A stretch of DNA of 64,000 nucleotides, taken from positions 9,362,001 to 9,426,000 of the forward strand of contig NZ_CP017248.1 of NCBI RefSeq assembly GCF_001735805.1, given 5' to 3'. Shown one piece after another: positions 34,614 to 43,113 of this stretch. Source of the stretch: Streptomyces fodineus (GTDB taxonomy: Bacteria; Actinomycetota; Actinomycetes; Streptomycetales; Streptomycetaceae). A program made the translations under genes and the position numbers. Within the stretch, counting starts at the first letter, position 1. The number at the start of each line of letters is the position of its first letter. The notes beneath the pieces were generated by a model, which was not told where the DNA came from, ran no database searches, and saw only the letters and a program-made list of their open reading frames with translations.

Positions 34614-35060
34614 ATGAGCGCCCGCCGAAGTCTGGTATGGCTCGGCCTCACGCCGGAGCCCGAACGGGAACTGCCCGCCGCGGTGGCCGCCCTGCGCGCA
34701 CCGGCGGCCGGCCGCCCCTCGTCCGCCTCGGTCGACGCCGAGCGGCAGCGCGTCGAGCGCCTGGTGCTGCGCGGCACGCAGCACAGCTGGCTGCGCTACC
34801 TCGGCGAAGTCACCGACCTGGTCGTCCGGGCCGCGGCGGGATCCACGAGCGGCGACCCCCGGCCGGCGCTGGTGGCCGGCGAGGTCGTCCTCGACCACCA
34901 CCGCATGCTGATCGGCCTGCCCGGCACCGCCTACGCGCGCACCGCCCCGCAGCGACGGGACCTGGAACGGGCGTTGGCGCGGTTGCGAGCGCGCTCTGGC
35001 GGAAGCCCCTTTGATCACTCCGGCCACTCAGGCCACTGCAATCCCAGGAGCACCGTATGA
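34614..35060 (+). CDS. Unknown 148-aa protein, first gene of the acyl-CoA operon
   Basis: A soluble 148-aa protein with no signal or membrane segment and no family that I recognise. It is helix-prone with many Arg, Glu and Leu (VDAERQRVERLVLRGTQHSW, RRDLERALARLRARSGG) and a central DHHRMLIGLPGTAYAR. It has one Cys, near the C-terminus in a His-rich tail HSGHSGHCNP. ATG 34614 has AAGGAGG 5 nt upstream. Its stop overlaps the start of the NuoF-like gene (ATGA), so the proteins are probably made together, perhaps as an accessory or NuoE-like partner. NuoE-type cysteines are absent. Confidence 0.7.
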   Translation: MSARRSLVWLGLTPEPERELPAAVAALRAPAAGRPSSASVDAERQRVERLVLRGTQHSWLRYLGEVTDLVVRAAAGSTSGDPRPALVAGEVVLDHHRMLIGLPGTAYARTAPQRRDLERALARLRARSGGSPFDHSGHSGHCNPRSTV

Positions 35061-36313
35061 CCGGCGTCCACTCCCTCCTCCCCGAAGGACAGCCCGGTCT
35101 GCTCGTCTCGCCGGTGCTCGGTGCCGAGCCGTACCGCGGTGTCGAGGATCTCGCCGGATACCTCGCGGTGGGCGGGTACGCACCGCTGACCGCGCGGGAC
35201 CCGTTGCTCGACCTGATCACCGCCGCCGGACTGCGGGGCCGCGGGGGCGCCGGCTTCCCCGCCGCAGTGAAGCTGCGCGCCGTGCTGAACGCCCCCGGCC
35301 GGCCCGTCGTCGTGGCCAACGGCGAGGAGGGCGAGCCCGGATCGGTCAAGGACCGGTGGCTGCTGTGCCACCGCCCGCACCTGGTCCTGGACGGCCTGCG
35401 GCTGGCCGCGGCCATGACCGGCGCCGAGCACGGCTACGTCTACCTCTCCGACGCCCGCGCCGAACAGGCCGTCCGGCACGCGCTCACCGTGCGTAACACC
35501 GGCCTGCGCATCGAGGTCGTACGAACGGAGGGGGCGTACGTGGCCGGGGAGGAGACCGCGGTCGTACGGCGTATCGAGGGCGGTCCGGCCCTGCCCAGGG
35601 CGAAGCCCCCGCGCCCCTTCGAGGCGGGGGTCGGCGGTGCGCCCACGCTGGTCGCCAACGTCGAGACACTGGCGCGGATCGCGGTGATGCACGCGTGCCC
35701 CGATGCCGCGGTGGCCGTGGCCGGCGCTCATCTGGTGACGGTCTCGGGATCCGGCGGTTCCACCGCCGCCCTGGCCGAGGTGCCCGCCGGTACGCATCTG
35801 AAGGTCCTCGCCGACCTGTGCGGGCACGGCAGGGCCGAGGCGGTTCTCCTGGGCGGTCTGTTCGGCGGACTGCACGGCGCGGGCTGGCCGGACCTCCCGC
35901 TCGACCACGACCTGCTGAAAGCGGCCGGCGGCGCACTCGGCTGCGGAGCGCTGCACTTCCTGCACCCCGCGGACTGCCCCCTCGCCGTTGCCACCGAAGC
36001 CATCGCCTACCTCGCGGCGCAGAGCGCCCGGCAGTGCGGGGTGTGCGTCTCCGGGACCGGGGCGCTGGCCGGGACCCTCACGGCCGTGGCCCGCGGTGAG
36101 GCGGACGACACGGCGGGCGACCGGCTGCACCGCTGGTCGCGGCAGCTGCCCGGCCGCGGGGCGTGCGGTCTGCTCGACGCCGCCGCCCGGATCGTCGCCT
36201 CCCTCCTCGCCCACTTCCCCGGCCGGATCGACGCCCACCGCGGCACCGGCTGCCCGGCGTGCACCGACAGGGCACCCACCGACGGCCGCCGGTTCACGGT
36301 GACCGTGCCCTGA
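35057..36313 (+). CDS. NuoF-like NADH-binding flavoprotein (Complex I 51-kDa family)
   Basis: A 418-aa relative of NuoF/HoxF. FMN/NADH sites are GLRGRGGAGFPAAVKL (58-73) and NGEEGEPGSVKDR (88-100). A SLBB-like region follows, then the iron-sulphur domain. The usual C-x2-C-x2-C is reduced to CGVC with Gly333 in the third place, and Cys370 follows; an extra CPAC lies near the end. Family members pass NADH electrons through FMN to an Fe-S centre. Next to a ferredoxin gene and divergent from a Rieske oxygenase, it may serve as the ferredoxin reductase (inference). An alternative is re-oxidation of acyl-CoA dehydrogenases. Confidence 0.83.
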   Translation: MTGVHSLLPEGQPGLLVSPVLGAEPYRGVEDLAGYLAVGGYAPLTARDPLLDLITAAGLRGRGGAGFPAAVKLRAVLNAPGRPVVVANGEEGEPGSVKDRWLLCHRPHLVLDGLRLAAAMTGAEHGYVYLSDARAEQAVRHALTVRNTGLRIEVVRTEGAYVAGEETAVVRRIEGGPALPRAKPPRPFEAGVGGAPTLVANVETLARIAVMHACPDAAVAVAGAHLVTVSGSGGSTAALAEVPAGTHLKVLADLCGHGRAEAVLLGGLFGGLHGAGWPDLPLDHDLLKAAGGALGCGALHFLHPADCPLAVATEAIAYLAAQSARQCGVCVSGTGALAGTLTAVARGEADDTAGDRLHRWSRQLPGRGACGLLDAAARIVASLLAHFPGRIDAHRGTGCPACTDRAPTDGRRFTVTVP

Positions 36314-36376
36314 CCCCGCCCTTCCCCGCCGTTCCCGCCCCTCCCCGCCCCGAAGCGCACCCGAAAGGACCCCACC

Positions 36377-36568
36377 GTGAAACTCCTGCTGGACTCCACC
36401 CGCTGCCAGGGCTACGGCCTCTGCCAGGAACCCGCGCCCGAGCTGATCGACCTCGACGAGTGGGGCTACGCCGGGGTCCGCGTGACCGAAGTGACGGCCG
36501 TCGGCGCGGACGCCGCCGAAGCCGCCGTGGCGGCCTGCCCCAACTCCGCGCTGCGACTGGTCAAGTGA
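36377..36568 (+). CDS. 3Fe-4S-type ferredoxin
   Basis: A 63-aa ferredoxin. Cys10, Cys16 and Cys54 (C-x5-C, then CP) give the three-cysteine pattern of [3Fe-4S] ferredoxins that serve P450s and some oxygenases in actinobacteria; the second Cys of the 4Fe pattern is absent (CQGYGLC). The central DLDEWGYAGV is typical. GTG 36377 has AAAGGA 7 nt upstream. It lies between the NuoF-like gene and the acyl-CoA synthetase gene (1 nt to the latter). No P450 is in the window, so the Rieske enzyme is the nearest electron acceptor. Confidence 0.9.
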   Translation: MKLLLDSTRCQGYGLCQEPAPELIDLDEWGYAGVRVTEVTAVGADAAEAAVAACPNSALRLVK

Positions 36569-36569
36569 C

Positions 36570-38624
36570 ATGGGACGCGACCTGTCGGCTCTCTTCGACC
36601 CCGTCTCCGTCGCCGTCGTCGGAGCCAGCGACGACCCCGCCAAGTACGGCCACGCCATCGCCGCCCAGGCCCTGCGCGCCAACGGCCGCCGCCCCCTCCA
36701 CCTGGTCAACCGGCGCGGCGGTACGGTCCTCGGCCGTACCGCGGCCACCAGCCTGAGCGCGATCGGCGAACCCGTCGACCTGGCGGTGATCTCCGTACCT
36801 GCCGCCGGCTTCGAGGACGCCGTCGACGAGGCACTCCGGTGCGGGGCCCGCGCCGTCGTCGCCATCACCGCCGGCTTCGCGGAGACCGGCGCCGCGGGAC
36901 GGGCACGCCAGCACGCCGTCGCCGAACGGGTACGCGCCGCCGGTGCCGTGATGGTCGGACCGAACTGCCTGGGACTCGCCGACAACACCACGGACCTCTT
37001 CCTGGCCTCCGACACCTTCACCCCCGGCGGTGTCGCCCTCCTCAGCCAGAGCGGCAACCTCGCCCTGGAACTCCAGCTCCGCTTCCGCCCGCACGGACTC
37101 GGCTTCTCGCGCTTCGTCTCGCTGGGCAACCAGGCCGACGTCACCCTCGTCGACCTGCTCGCCGACTGCGCCCGGCACGAGGGCACCCGCGCCGTCGCGG
37201 TCTACGCGGAGGACTTCGCCGACGGACGCGCCTTCGCCGAGGCCGCCGCCGGGGCGGGCAAGCCCGTGGTCCTGCTCACCGCCGGACGCGGCGACGCCTC
37301 CGCACGCAGCGCACAGTCCCACACCGGTGCGCTCACCACCTCGGCCGACGTGGTGGCCGCGGCCTGCCGGGACGCCGGTGTGGAACTGGTCGCCACCCCG
37401 CGCGAACTCGCCGTCGTCCTGGCCGGGTTGAGCGGCGCCCGGCGCGCAGCCGGACGCCGGGTCGCGGTCCTCACGGACGGCGGCGGCCACGGTGTCATCG
37501 CCGCCGACGCCGTCGAGGCGGCAGGCCTGAGCGTCCCCGAGCTCCACCAGCCGACACGGGATGAGCTCCGGAAGGTCCTGTGGGAGCAGTCGGCCGTCAC
37601 CAACCCGGTGGACCTCGCCGGGATGGGGGAGCAGGACCCCGGTTCGTACGCGGAGACCGTCGCCGCGCTGCTGGCGGCCGAGGAGACCGACGCCGTGCTG
37701 ATGACGGGCTACTTCGGCGGGTACGCGGCCGTCGACGGCGGGCTCGGCGGAGGCGGCACGGTCCTCGCGGACGGGGAACAGGCCGCCGCGCGCCTCATCG
37801 CCGACCGCCACCGGGCCACCGCGAAGCCGCTCGTGGTGCAGTCGATGTATCCCGAGTCGCCGAGCTGCCGCACCCTGGCCGCCGCCGGCATCCCGGTCTT
37901 CTCCGCCACCGAGGACGCCGCCCGCGCCCTCGCCGCCACGGCACCCGGCGCGCCGTCTGCGGGCATCACGCCCCTCCCCGCGCCCGCGGTCCCGCTGCGC
38001 GAGAGCGGCTATCTGCAGACCCGCAGGGCCCTGGAGGCGGCCGGCCTGTCCTTCCCGGCCGCACGGGAGGTCCACGACGAGACCGAACTCCTCGCCGTGA
38101 CCGAGGAGTTCAGCGGGCCCTACGTCCTCAAGGCCCTCCATCTGCTGCACAAGTCCGACGCGGGCGGCGTGGCACTCGGCCTGGCCGGACCCGACGAACT
38201 GCGCACCGCCTTCCGCGAGATGCATGCCAGGCTCGGCGCCCCCTCCTACTCCGTGGAGGCGATGGCGGACCTGACCGACGGCGTGGAGCTGATCGTCGGC
38301 GTCAACCGCGATCCCCGTTTCGGTCCCGTCGCCATGGTGGGCCTGGGCGGCGTACTGGCCGAGGCCCTGCACGACGTCGCCTTCACCCTGGCCCCCGTGA
38401 CCGCCGAGCGCGCCCTGCACCTGCTGCGCGGACTGCGGACCGCCGCCCTGCTCGACGGGGCGCGCGGCAGACCTCCCGTCGATGTCGCGGCGGCCGCGGC
38501 GGCCGTCGAGACGATCACGGCCTTCGCCGCCGCGCACCCGGAGATCGCCGAGATCGAGGTCAACCCCCTGCTCGTGCGCCCGCACGGGGTCCTCGCCCTG
38601 GACTCCCGCGCCGTACTCGCCTGA
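36570..38624 (+). CDS. ADP-forming acyl-CoA synthetase (acetate-CoA ligase family, fused alpha/beta)
   Basis: A 684-aa fused NDP-forming acyl-CoA synthetase. The CoA-binding domain (5-130) starts FDPVSVAVVGASDDPAKYGH. The succinyl-CoA-ligase-like domains carry the phosphorylated His251 in SAQSHTGALT. The ATP-grasp domain is at about 470-684 (YVLKALHLLHKSDAGGVALG, ending IAEIEVNPLLVRPHG). It forms an acyl-CoA from a carboxylic acid, ATP and CoA. ATG 36570 begins 2 nt after the ferredoxin stop. In this operon it would activate the acid made by the amine-oxidising branch for the two acyl-CoA dehydrogenases. Substrate unknown. Confidence 0.9.
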   Translation: MGRDLSALFDPVSVAVVGASDDPAKYGHAIAAQALRANGRRPLHLVNRRGGTVLGRTAATSLSAIGEPVDLAVISVPAAGFEDAVDEALRCGARAVVAITAGFAETGAAGRARQHAVAERVRAAGAVMVGPNCLGLADNTTDLFLASDTFTPGGVALLSQSGNLALELQLRFRPHGLGFSRFVSLGNQADVTLVDLLADCARHEGTRAVAVYAEDFADGRAFAEAAAGAGKPVVLLTAGRGDASARSAQSHTGALTTSADVVAAACRDAGVELVATPRELAVVLAGLSGARRAAGRRVAVLTDGGGHGVIAADAVEAAGLSVPELHQPTRDELRKVLWEQSAVTNPVDLAGMGEQDPGSYAETVAALLAAEETDAVLMTGYFGGYAAVDGGLGGGGTVLADGEQAAARLIADRHRATAKPLVVQSMYPESPSCRTLAAAGIPVFSATEDAARALAATAPGAPSAGITPLPAPAVPLRESGYLQTRRALEAAGLSFPAAREVHDETELLAVTEEFSGPYVLKALHLLHKSDAGGVALGLAGPDELRTAFREMHARLGAPSYSVEAMADLTDGVELIVGVNRDPRFGPVAMVGLGGVLAEALHDVAFTLAPVTAERALHLLRGLRTAALLDGARGRPPVDVAAAAAAVETITAFAAAHPEIAEIEVNPLLVRPHGVLALDSRAVLA

Positions 38625-38660
38625 CCCAACCACCTTTGTGAGCCGACCGAAGAGGCCCCC

Positions 38661-39832
38661 ATGGACATGCGCTACACCCCGAGCAGGCCGACCTCAAGCG
38701 CCGCGCCGCCGACTACGCGCGTCTGCTGATGCGGTACGAGAACCAGTCCGAGCAGGCCGGCGGCCCCCTGCCGCACGAGCTGGTCGCCGAACTGACCCGG
38801 GCCGCCATGGACGCCGGCGTCTACGCCATCAACATGCCCGCCGAGTGGGGCGGCGCCGGCCTCAGCCTGCTCGACCAGGTCATCGTGGAGGAGGAGTTCG
38901 GCAAGGTCACCAACTGCCTGTGGGACGTCCCCTGGCGGCCGGCCAACGTGCTCGCGTACGGCGACGAACGCCAGCGCGAGAAGTACCTGCTGCCCGTGAT
39001 CCGCGGGGAGAAGTTCGACGCGTTCGCCGTCACCGAACCGGGCGCGGGCTCGGACCCCTCCTCCGGAACCTCCACGGCCACCCGCACCGACGGCGGCTGG
39101 CTGCTCAACGGGGAGAAGTGGTTCGTCACCTGCGGCGACATCGCCGACTTCCTGCTGGTGCAGGCGGACGCCGGGCCCGACCGGCTGCCCACCCTCTTCT
39201 TCGTGGACAAGGCCGCGTCCGGAGTCGCGATGACACGGGTGCCGCACTTCATGCACTCCGCCGTCAACGGGCACCCCGAGTTCACCTTCACCGATGTCTT
39301 CGTGGCCGACGAGGACGTGCTCGGCGGTGTCGGCAACGGCTACGAGCTGACCAAGCAATGGTTCACGGACGAACGCCTGATGATCGCCGCACGCACCGTC
39401 GGCGCGGCCGAGCGCGCCCTGCGGCTCGCCCGTGACTGGGCGGTGGAGCGCGAGCAGTTCGGGGCGCCGATCGCGTCGTACCAGCTGATCCAGGGCATGC
39501 TCGCCGACTGCGCCGTCGACATCGCCGTCAACCGTGCCTACACCCACCAGGTCGCCTGGGAGGCGGACCAGCCGGACACCGACCGCAAGACGCTGCACGC
39601 CAAGGCCGCCACCGCCAAGCTCGCCGCCAGTGAGGCCGCCGGCCGGGTCGCGGACCGCTGTCTGCAGATCTTCGGCGGCCGGGGCTACGACCGCACCTAC
39701 CCCGTCGAGCGCATGTACCGCGAGCTGCGCGTCGACCGCATCTGGGAGGGCACGTCCGAGATCCAACGGCTGATCATCGCGAACGAGCTGATCAAGCGCG
39801 GCACCCGCGCCCTGGCCCTGCCCACGCACTGA
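38661..39832 (+). CDS. Acyl-CoA dehydrogenase, frame broken at codon 7
   Basis: Related to the next gene throughout. From ATG 38661 (GAAGAGG upstream) the frame reads MDMRYTP and then runs into a stop. The homologous sequence EQADLKRRAADYARLLMRYE continues in the next phase through the rest of the gene. One extra C in the CCCC run at 38677-38680 restores a 390-aa protein, exactly the length of the neighbour. Domain signatures are EWGGAGLSLLDQV, AVTEPGAGSDPSS, the ERLMIAARTVGAAERALRLA helix, and EGTSEIQR with the catalytic Glu. If the shift is real, translation might restart at ATG 38729 without the first helix, and the protein may be inactive. Confidence 0.85.
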
Positions 39833-39899
39833 CCACCGCCCTCCACCTCGGCACCCCTCCACCACCGCACCCCTTCGGCACCGCACAGCGAGGACTCCC

Positions 39900-41072
39900 A
39901 TGGACTACCGGCTCACCCCGCGCCAGGCACAGCTCAAGGCCCACGCCCGCGCCCTCACCGACTTCATCGCCGCCTACGAGATCCCGTGCGAGGAGGACAA
40001 CGGCCTGCCCGCCGACACACACACCAAGATCCGCGACGCGGTCCTCGACGCGGGACTCCAGGCCGTCAACATGCCGGCCGAATGGGGCGGCGCCGGACTC
40101 ACCATCGCCGAGCAGGTCACCGTCCAGGAGGAACTGGGCCGGCTCACCGGCGCCCTGTGGGACATGGTGTGGCGGCCCGCCAACGCGCTCAGGTTCTGCA
40201 CCCCGCAGCAGCGCGAGCGCTTCCTCATCCCGGTGATCAAGGGCGAGCGGCGCGACTGCTACGCCGTCACCGAGCCCGGCGCGGGCTCGGACCCACAGAA
40301 CCTCGCCACCACGGCCACCAAGAACGACCGCGGCTGGGTGCTCAACGGGGAGAAGTGGTTCGTGACGGTCGGCGACCACGCCGACTTCATGATCGTGCTC
40401 GCCGCGGCGGGGCCGGACCGCGCGCCGACGCTGTTCCTCGTCGACAAGGACACCCCCGGCATCGAGATGACAAGGGTGCCCCGCTTCATGCACACCTTCG
40501 TCTACGAGCACCCCGAGTTCACCTTCACCGACGTCCAGGTGGGGGAGGACGCGGTGCTCGGCGGCATCGGCGAGGGGTACGACATCACGCGCTCGTGGTT
40601 CACCGAGGAGCGCCTGATGATCGCGGCACGCACGACGGGCGCCGCCGAGCGTGCCCTGGAGCTGGCCCGTGACTGGGCGGTGGAGCGTGAACAGTTCGGG
40701 GCGCCGATCGCGTCGTACCAGCTGATCCAGGGCATGCTCGCCGACTGCGCCGTGGACATCGCCGTCAACCGTGCCTACACCCACCAGGTCGCCTGGGAGG
40801 TCGACCAGGCCCCGGCCGGGGACCGCAAGACGCTGCATGCCAAGGCCGCCATCGCCAAGCTCGCGGCGAGCGAGGCCTCGGGCCGGGTGATCGACCGGTG
40901 CCTGCAGATCCACGGTGGGCGCGGCTACGACCGTACGTACGCCGTCGAGCGGCTGTACCGGGAGCTGCGCGTGGACCGCATCTGGGAGGGCACGTCCGAG
41001 ATCCAGCGGCTGATCATCGCGAACGAGCTGATCAAGCGTGGCTCCGGGGTCCTGGACCTGCCCACCGCCTGA
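39900..41072 (+). CDS. Acyl-CoA dehydrogenase, sister of the preceding gene
   Basis: A 390-aa FAD-dependent acyl-CoA dehydrogenase, all three domains present. The N-terminal helices start MDYRLTPRQAQLKAHARALT, followed by INMPAEWGG-type NMPAEWGGAGLT, FAD site YAVTEPGAGSDPQ and WVLNGEKWFVT. The C-terminal helices contain DRCLQIHGGRGYDRTYAVER and the catalytic-base region IWEGTSEIQRLII. It inserts a 2,3 double bond into an acyl-CoA. ATG 39900 has GAGGA 5 nt upstream. Its 3' half is almost identical in DNA to the upstream copy. Two dehydrogenases may act as a heteromer or on successive substrates (inference). Confidence 0.92.
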   Translation: MDYRLTPRQAQLKAHARALTDFIAAYEIPCEEDNGLPADTHTKIRDAVLDAGLQAVNMPAEWGGAGLTIAEQVTVQEELGRLTGALWDMVWRPANALRFCTPQQRERFLIPVIKGERRDCYAVTEPGAGSDPQNLATTATKNDRGWVLNGEKWFVTVGDHADFMIVLAAAGPDRAPTLFLVDKDTPGIEMTRVPRFMHTFVYEHPEFTFTDVQVGEDAVLGGIGEGYDITRSWFTEERLMIAARTTGAAERALELARDWAVEREQFGAPIASYQLIQGMLADCAVDIAVNRAYTHQVAWEVDQAPAGDRKTLHAKAAIAKLAASEASGRVIDRCLQIHGGRGYDRTYAVERLYRELRVDRIWEGTSEIQRLIIANELIKRGSGVLDLPTA

Positions 41073-41115
41073 CCCCCATGACACAACGGCCGACACAGAT
41101 CGAAGGGAAGCTCGG

Positions 41116-42015
41116 ATGACCGGCATCGAACGCGTCGGAGTCGTCGGCTGCGGACTGATGGGCGCGGGCATCGCCGAGGTCTGTGCGCGGGCCGGCCTGC
41201 CGGTGACCGTGGTGGAACGCGACGCGCAGGCGGCCGGCTCGGGCCGTCTGCGCATCGCCCGCTCGCTCGAGCGGGCCACCGCGCACGGCAGACTCACCGA
41301 AGAGCGGCGCACGGCGGCAGCCGGCCTGATCACCGTGGTCGACCAGCTCGAGGCACTGCACGACCGCGACCTGGTGATCGAGGCCGTGGCGGAGGACGAG
41401 CGCCTCAAAGCCGACGTCTTCACCCGCCTCGACTCCGTGGTCACCGGCGAGCACGCCCTCCTCGCGACGAACACCTCCTCCATCCCGGTCATCCGGCTCG
41501 CCTCCGCGACGACCCGCCCGGAACACGTCGTCGGCGTGCACTTCTTCAACCCCGTACCGGTACTGCGGCTGGTCGAGCTCGTCCCCTCTCTCCTCACCTC
41601 GGCCGACACCGTGACACGCGCCGAGACCTTCGTGACGGGCCGGCTCGGCAAGGAGGTCGTCCGCACCCGGGACAAGGCCGGATTCATCGTCAACGCGCTG
41701 CTCGTGCCGTATCTGCTGGCCGCCGTCCGCATGGTGGAGTCGGGCAGCGCGAGCGTCGAGGACGTCGACCGCGGGATGGTCCTCGGCTGCGCGCACCCGC
41801 TCGGACCGCTGGCGCTGGCGGATCTGATCGGCCTGGACACCACACGGGCCATCGCCGAGTCGCTGTACGCCGAGTTCCGCGAACCGCAGTACTCACCGCC
41901 TCCGCTGCTGTCCCGGATGGTCGAGGCCGGGCTGCTGGGACGGAAGTCCGGGCGCGGTTTCCACGTCTACGACGCGGAAGCCCGGCGCGGGACGGCACCG
42001 ACGGCGCCCCGGTGA
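41116..42015 (+). CDS. 3-hydroxyacyl-CoA dehydrogenase
   Basis: A 299-aa NAD-dependent 3-hydroxybutyryl-CoA dehydrogenase type enzyme. The N-terminal Rossmann site is VGVVGCGLMGAGIAEVCA (residues about 7-24). The catalytic His lies in VVGVHFFNPVPVLRLVE near 140, with Glu and Asn partners. The C-terminal helical domain has DKAGFIVNALLVPYL and ends LLGRKSGRGFHVYD. It oxidises a 3-hydroxyacyl-CoA. ATG 41116 has GAAGGGAAG 5-6 nt upstream. No enoyl-CoA hydratase gene is present in the operon, so that step must be supplied elsewhere or the order differs. Confidence 0.92.
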   Translation: MTGIERVGVVGCGLMGAGIAEVCARAGLPVTVVERDAQAAGSGRLRIARSLERATAHGRLTEERRTAAAGLITVVDQLEALHDRDLVIEAVAEDERLKADVFTRLDSVVTGEHALLATNTSSIPVIRLASATTRPEHVVGVHFFNPVPVLRLVELVPSLLTSADTVTRAETFVTGRLGKEVVRTRDKAGFIVNALLVPYLLAAVRMVESGSASVEDVDRGMVLGCAHPLGPLALADLIGLDTTRAIAESLYAEFREPQYSPPPLLSRMVEAGLLGRKSGRGFHVYDAEARRGTAPTAPR

Positions 42016-42074
42016 GAAGCAAGGTGAGGGAAGATGGGCGTGGCGTACGACCACCGACCGAGGGGAGCCGCAGG

Positions 42075-42686
42075 GTGTCCACCAAGATGCGCACGGCAGA
42101 CACGCGCGAGCGCATCCTGACCGCGGCGTGCGAGGCCATCGCCGAGATCGGCTTCGAGAAGATCCGGATGCGCATGGTCGCCGAGCGGGCGGGCGTGTCG
42201 ACGGCTCTGCTGCACTACCACTTCGACACACGCGAGAAGCTGTTCACCGAGGCGATGACCCACTCCTTCGCCAACACCGCCACCGACGTGGAACGCGACG
42301 CGGAAACGGCGCCCGCGGCGGTCATCCTGGCCCGCATCGTGCGCAACCTGCTGCCCACCGATCCCGAACTCCACCAGGACTGGCGGCTGTGGCAGGAACT
42401 GTGGGTCCGGGCGCTGCGCGACGAGGCCACCCGGGCCTATGCCGTGGACCTGTACGCGCAGCTGCACACCTGGGTGGCCGACGCGGTACGGCGCGGCATC
42501 GCCTCCGGCGAGTTCACGCCGACCGACGTGGACGACCTGTGCACGCTCGTCCTGTCCCTCAGCGACGGCTACGGCATCCGCCTCATGCTGCGCGACCCGA
42601 CGGTCACCCTGGACGGCGCGCTCACCGCCATCTGGCGCCAGGTGTCCGCGGCGCTGGGCCTGCCCGACGGCATGCCGATGGAGTGA
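42075..42686 (+). CDS. TetR-family repressor with BetI-like C-terminal domain
   Basis: A 203-aa TetR regulator: DTRERILTAACEAIAEIGFEKI and MRMVAERAGVSTALLHYHF form the HTH, followed by DTREKLFTEAM. The C-terminal ligand domain has the DWRLWQELWVRALRDEAT pattern of the BetI/TetR_C_6 group, often linked to choline or amine and acyl ligands. I choose GTG 42075, with AGGGGAG 7 nt upstream; a GTG at 42012 overlapping the previous stop is possible but adds no conserved sequence. Last gene of the operon and the natural candidate to bind the two operators at 34225 and 34282. Confidence 0.88.
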   Translation: MSTKMRTADTRERILTAACEAIAEIGFEKIRMRMVAERAGVSTALLHYHFDTREKLFTEAMTHSFANTATDVERDAETAPAAVILARIVRNLLPTDPELHQDWRLWQELWVRALRDEATRAYAVDLYAQLHTWVADAVRRGIASGEFTPTDVDDLCTLVLSLSDGYGIRLMLRDPTVTLDGALTAIWRQVSAALGLPDGMPME

Positions 42687-42771
42687 ATCCGACGGGCGGG
42701 CGTGCCCTGTCCTTTCGGCGCCGGCTTGTTCGTCGTGAAGGTAGACAGGCATGACGACCAAGGAGGACACC

Positions 42772-43113
42772 ATGAAGTACGTACTGCTGCTGACCCGTGG
42801 CGCCTGGCAGGAGGAGGGCTCCGAGCAGGAGCGCGCGGAGGTGTTCGGCGGGATCGTGGAATGGTTCACCAAGCACCGCGCCGACGGGACCATCGTCGAG
42901 GCCAACCAGCTGCGCGAACCCGGCACCGCGACGACGGTGGTGGTCGAGGAGGGCCGCGCCAGCATGATCGACCGCCCGCTGCTGGAGGCCAAGGAGGCGA
43001 TCGGCGGCTACGCGATCGTCGAGGTGCCCGACCTGGACGCCGCCCTGGAACTGGCGGCGAGCTTCCCGGTGCCCGACGGCAAGGTGGAGGTGCGTCCGAT
43101 TGTCGAGCGCTGA
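42772..43113 (+). CDS. YCII-family (DGPF-type) protein, partner of the ECF42 sigma factor
   Basis: A 113-aa YCII-related protein: MKYVLLLTRG at the start and an RPLLEAKEAIGGYAIVEVPD segment. The family hallmark DGPFAE reads DRPLLE here. Genes of this family are commonly next to ECF42 sigma factors and are often their targets; function is unknown. ATG 42772 has AAGGAGG 5 nt upstream. Its end overlaps the sigma gene by 14 nt. Confidence 0.85.
   Translation: MKYVLLLTRGAWQEEGSEQERAEVFGGIVEWFTKHRADGTIVEANQLREPGTATTVVVEEGRASMIDRPLLEAKEAIGGYAIVEVPDLDAALELAASFPVPDGKVEVRPIVER

Noticed and set aside
36561..38633. Long open frame on the minus strand opposite the acyl-CoA synthetase
   Set aside because: Codon-bias artefact; the opposite strand encodes a full-length recognised enzyme.
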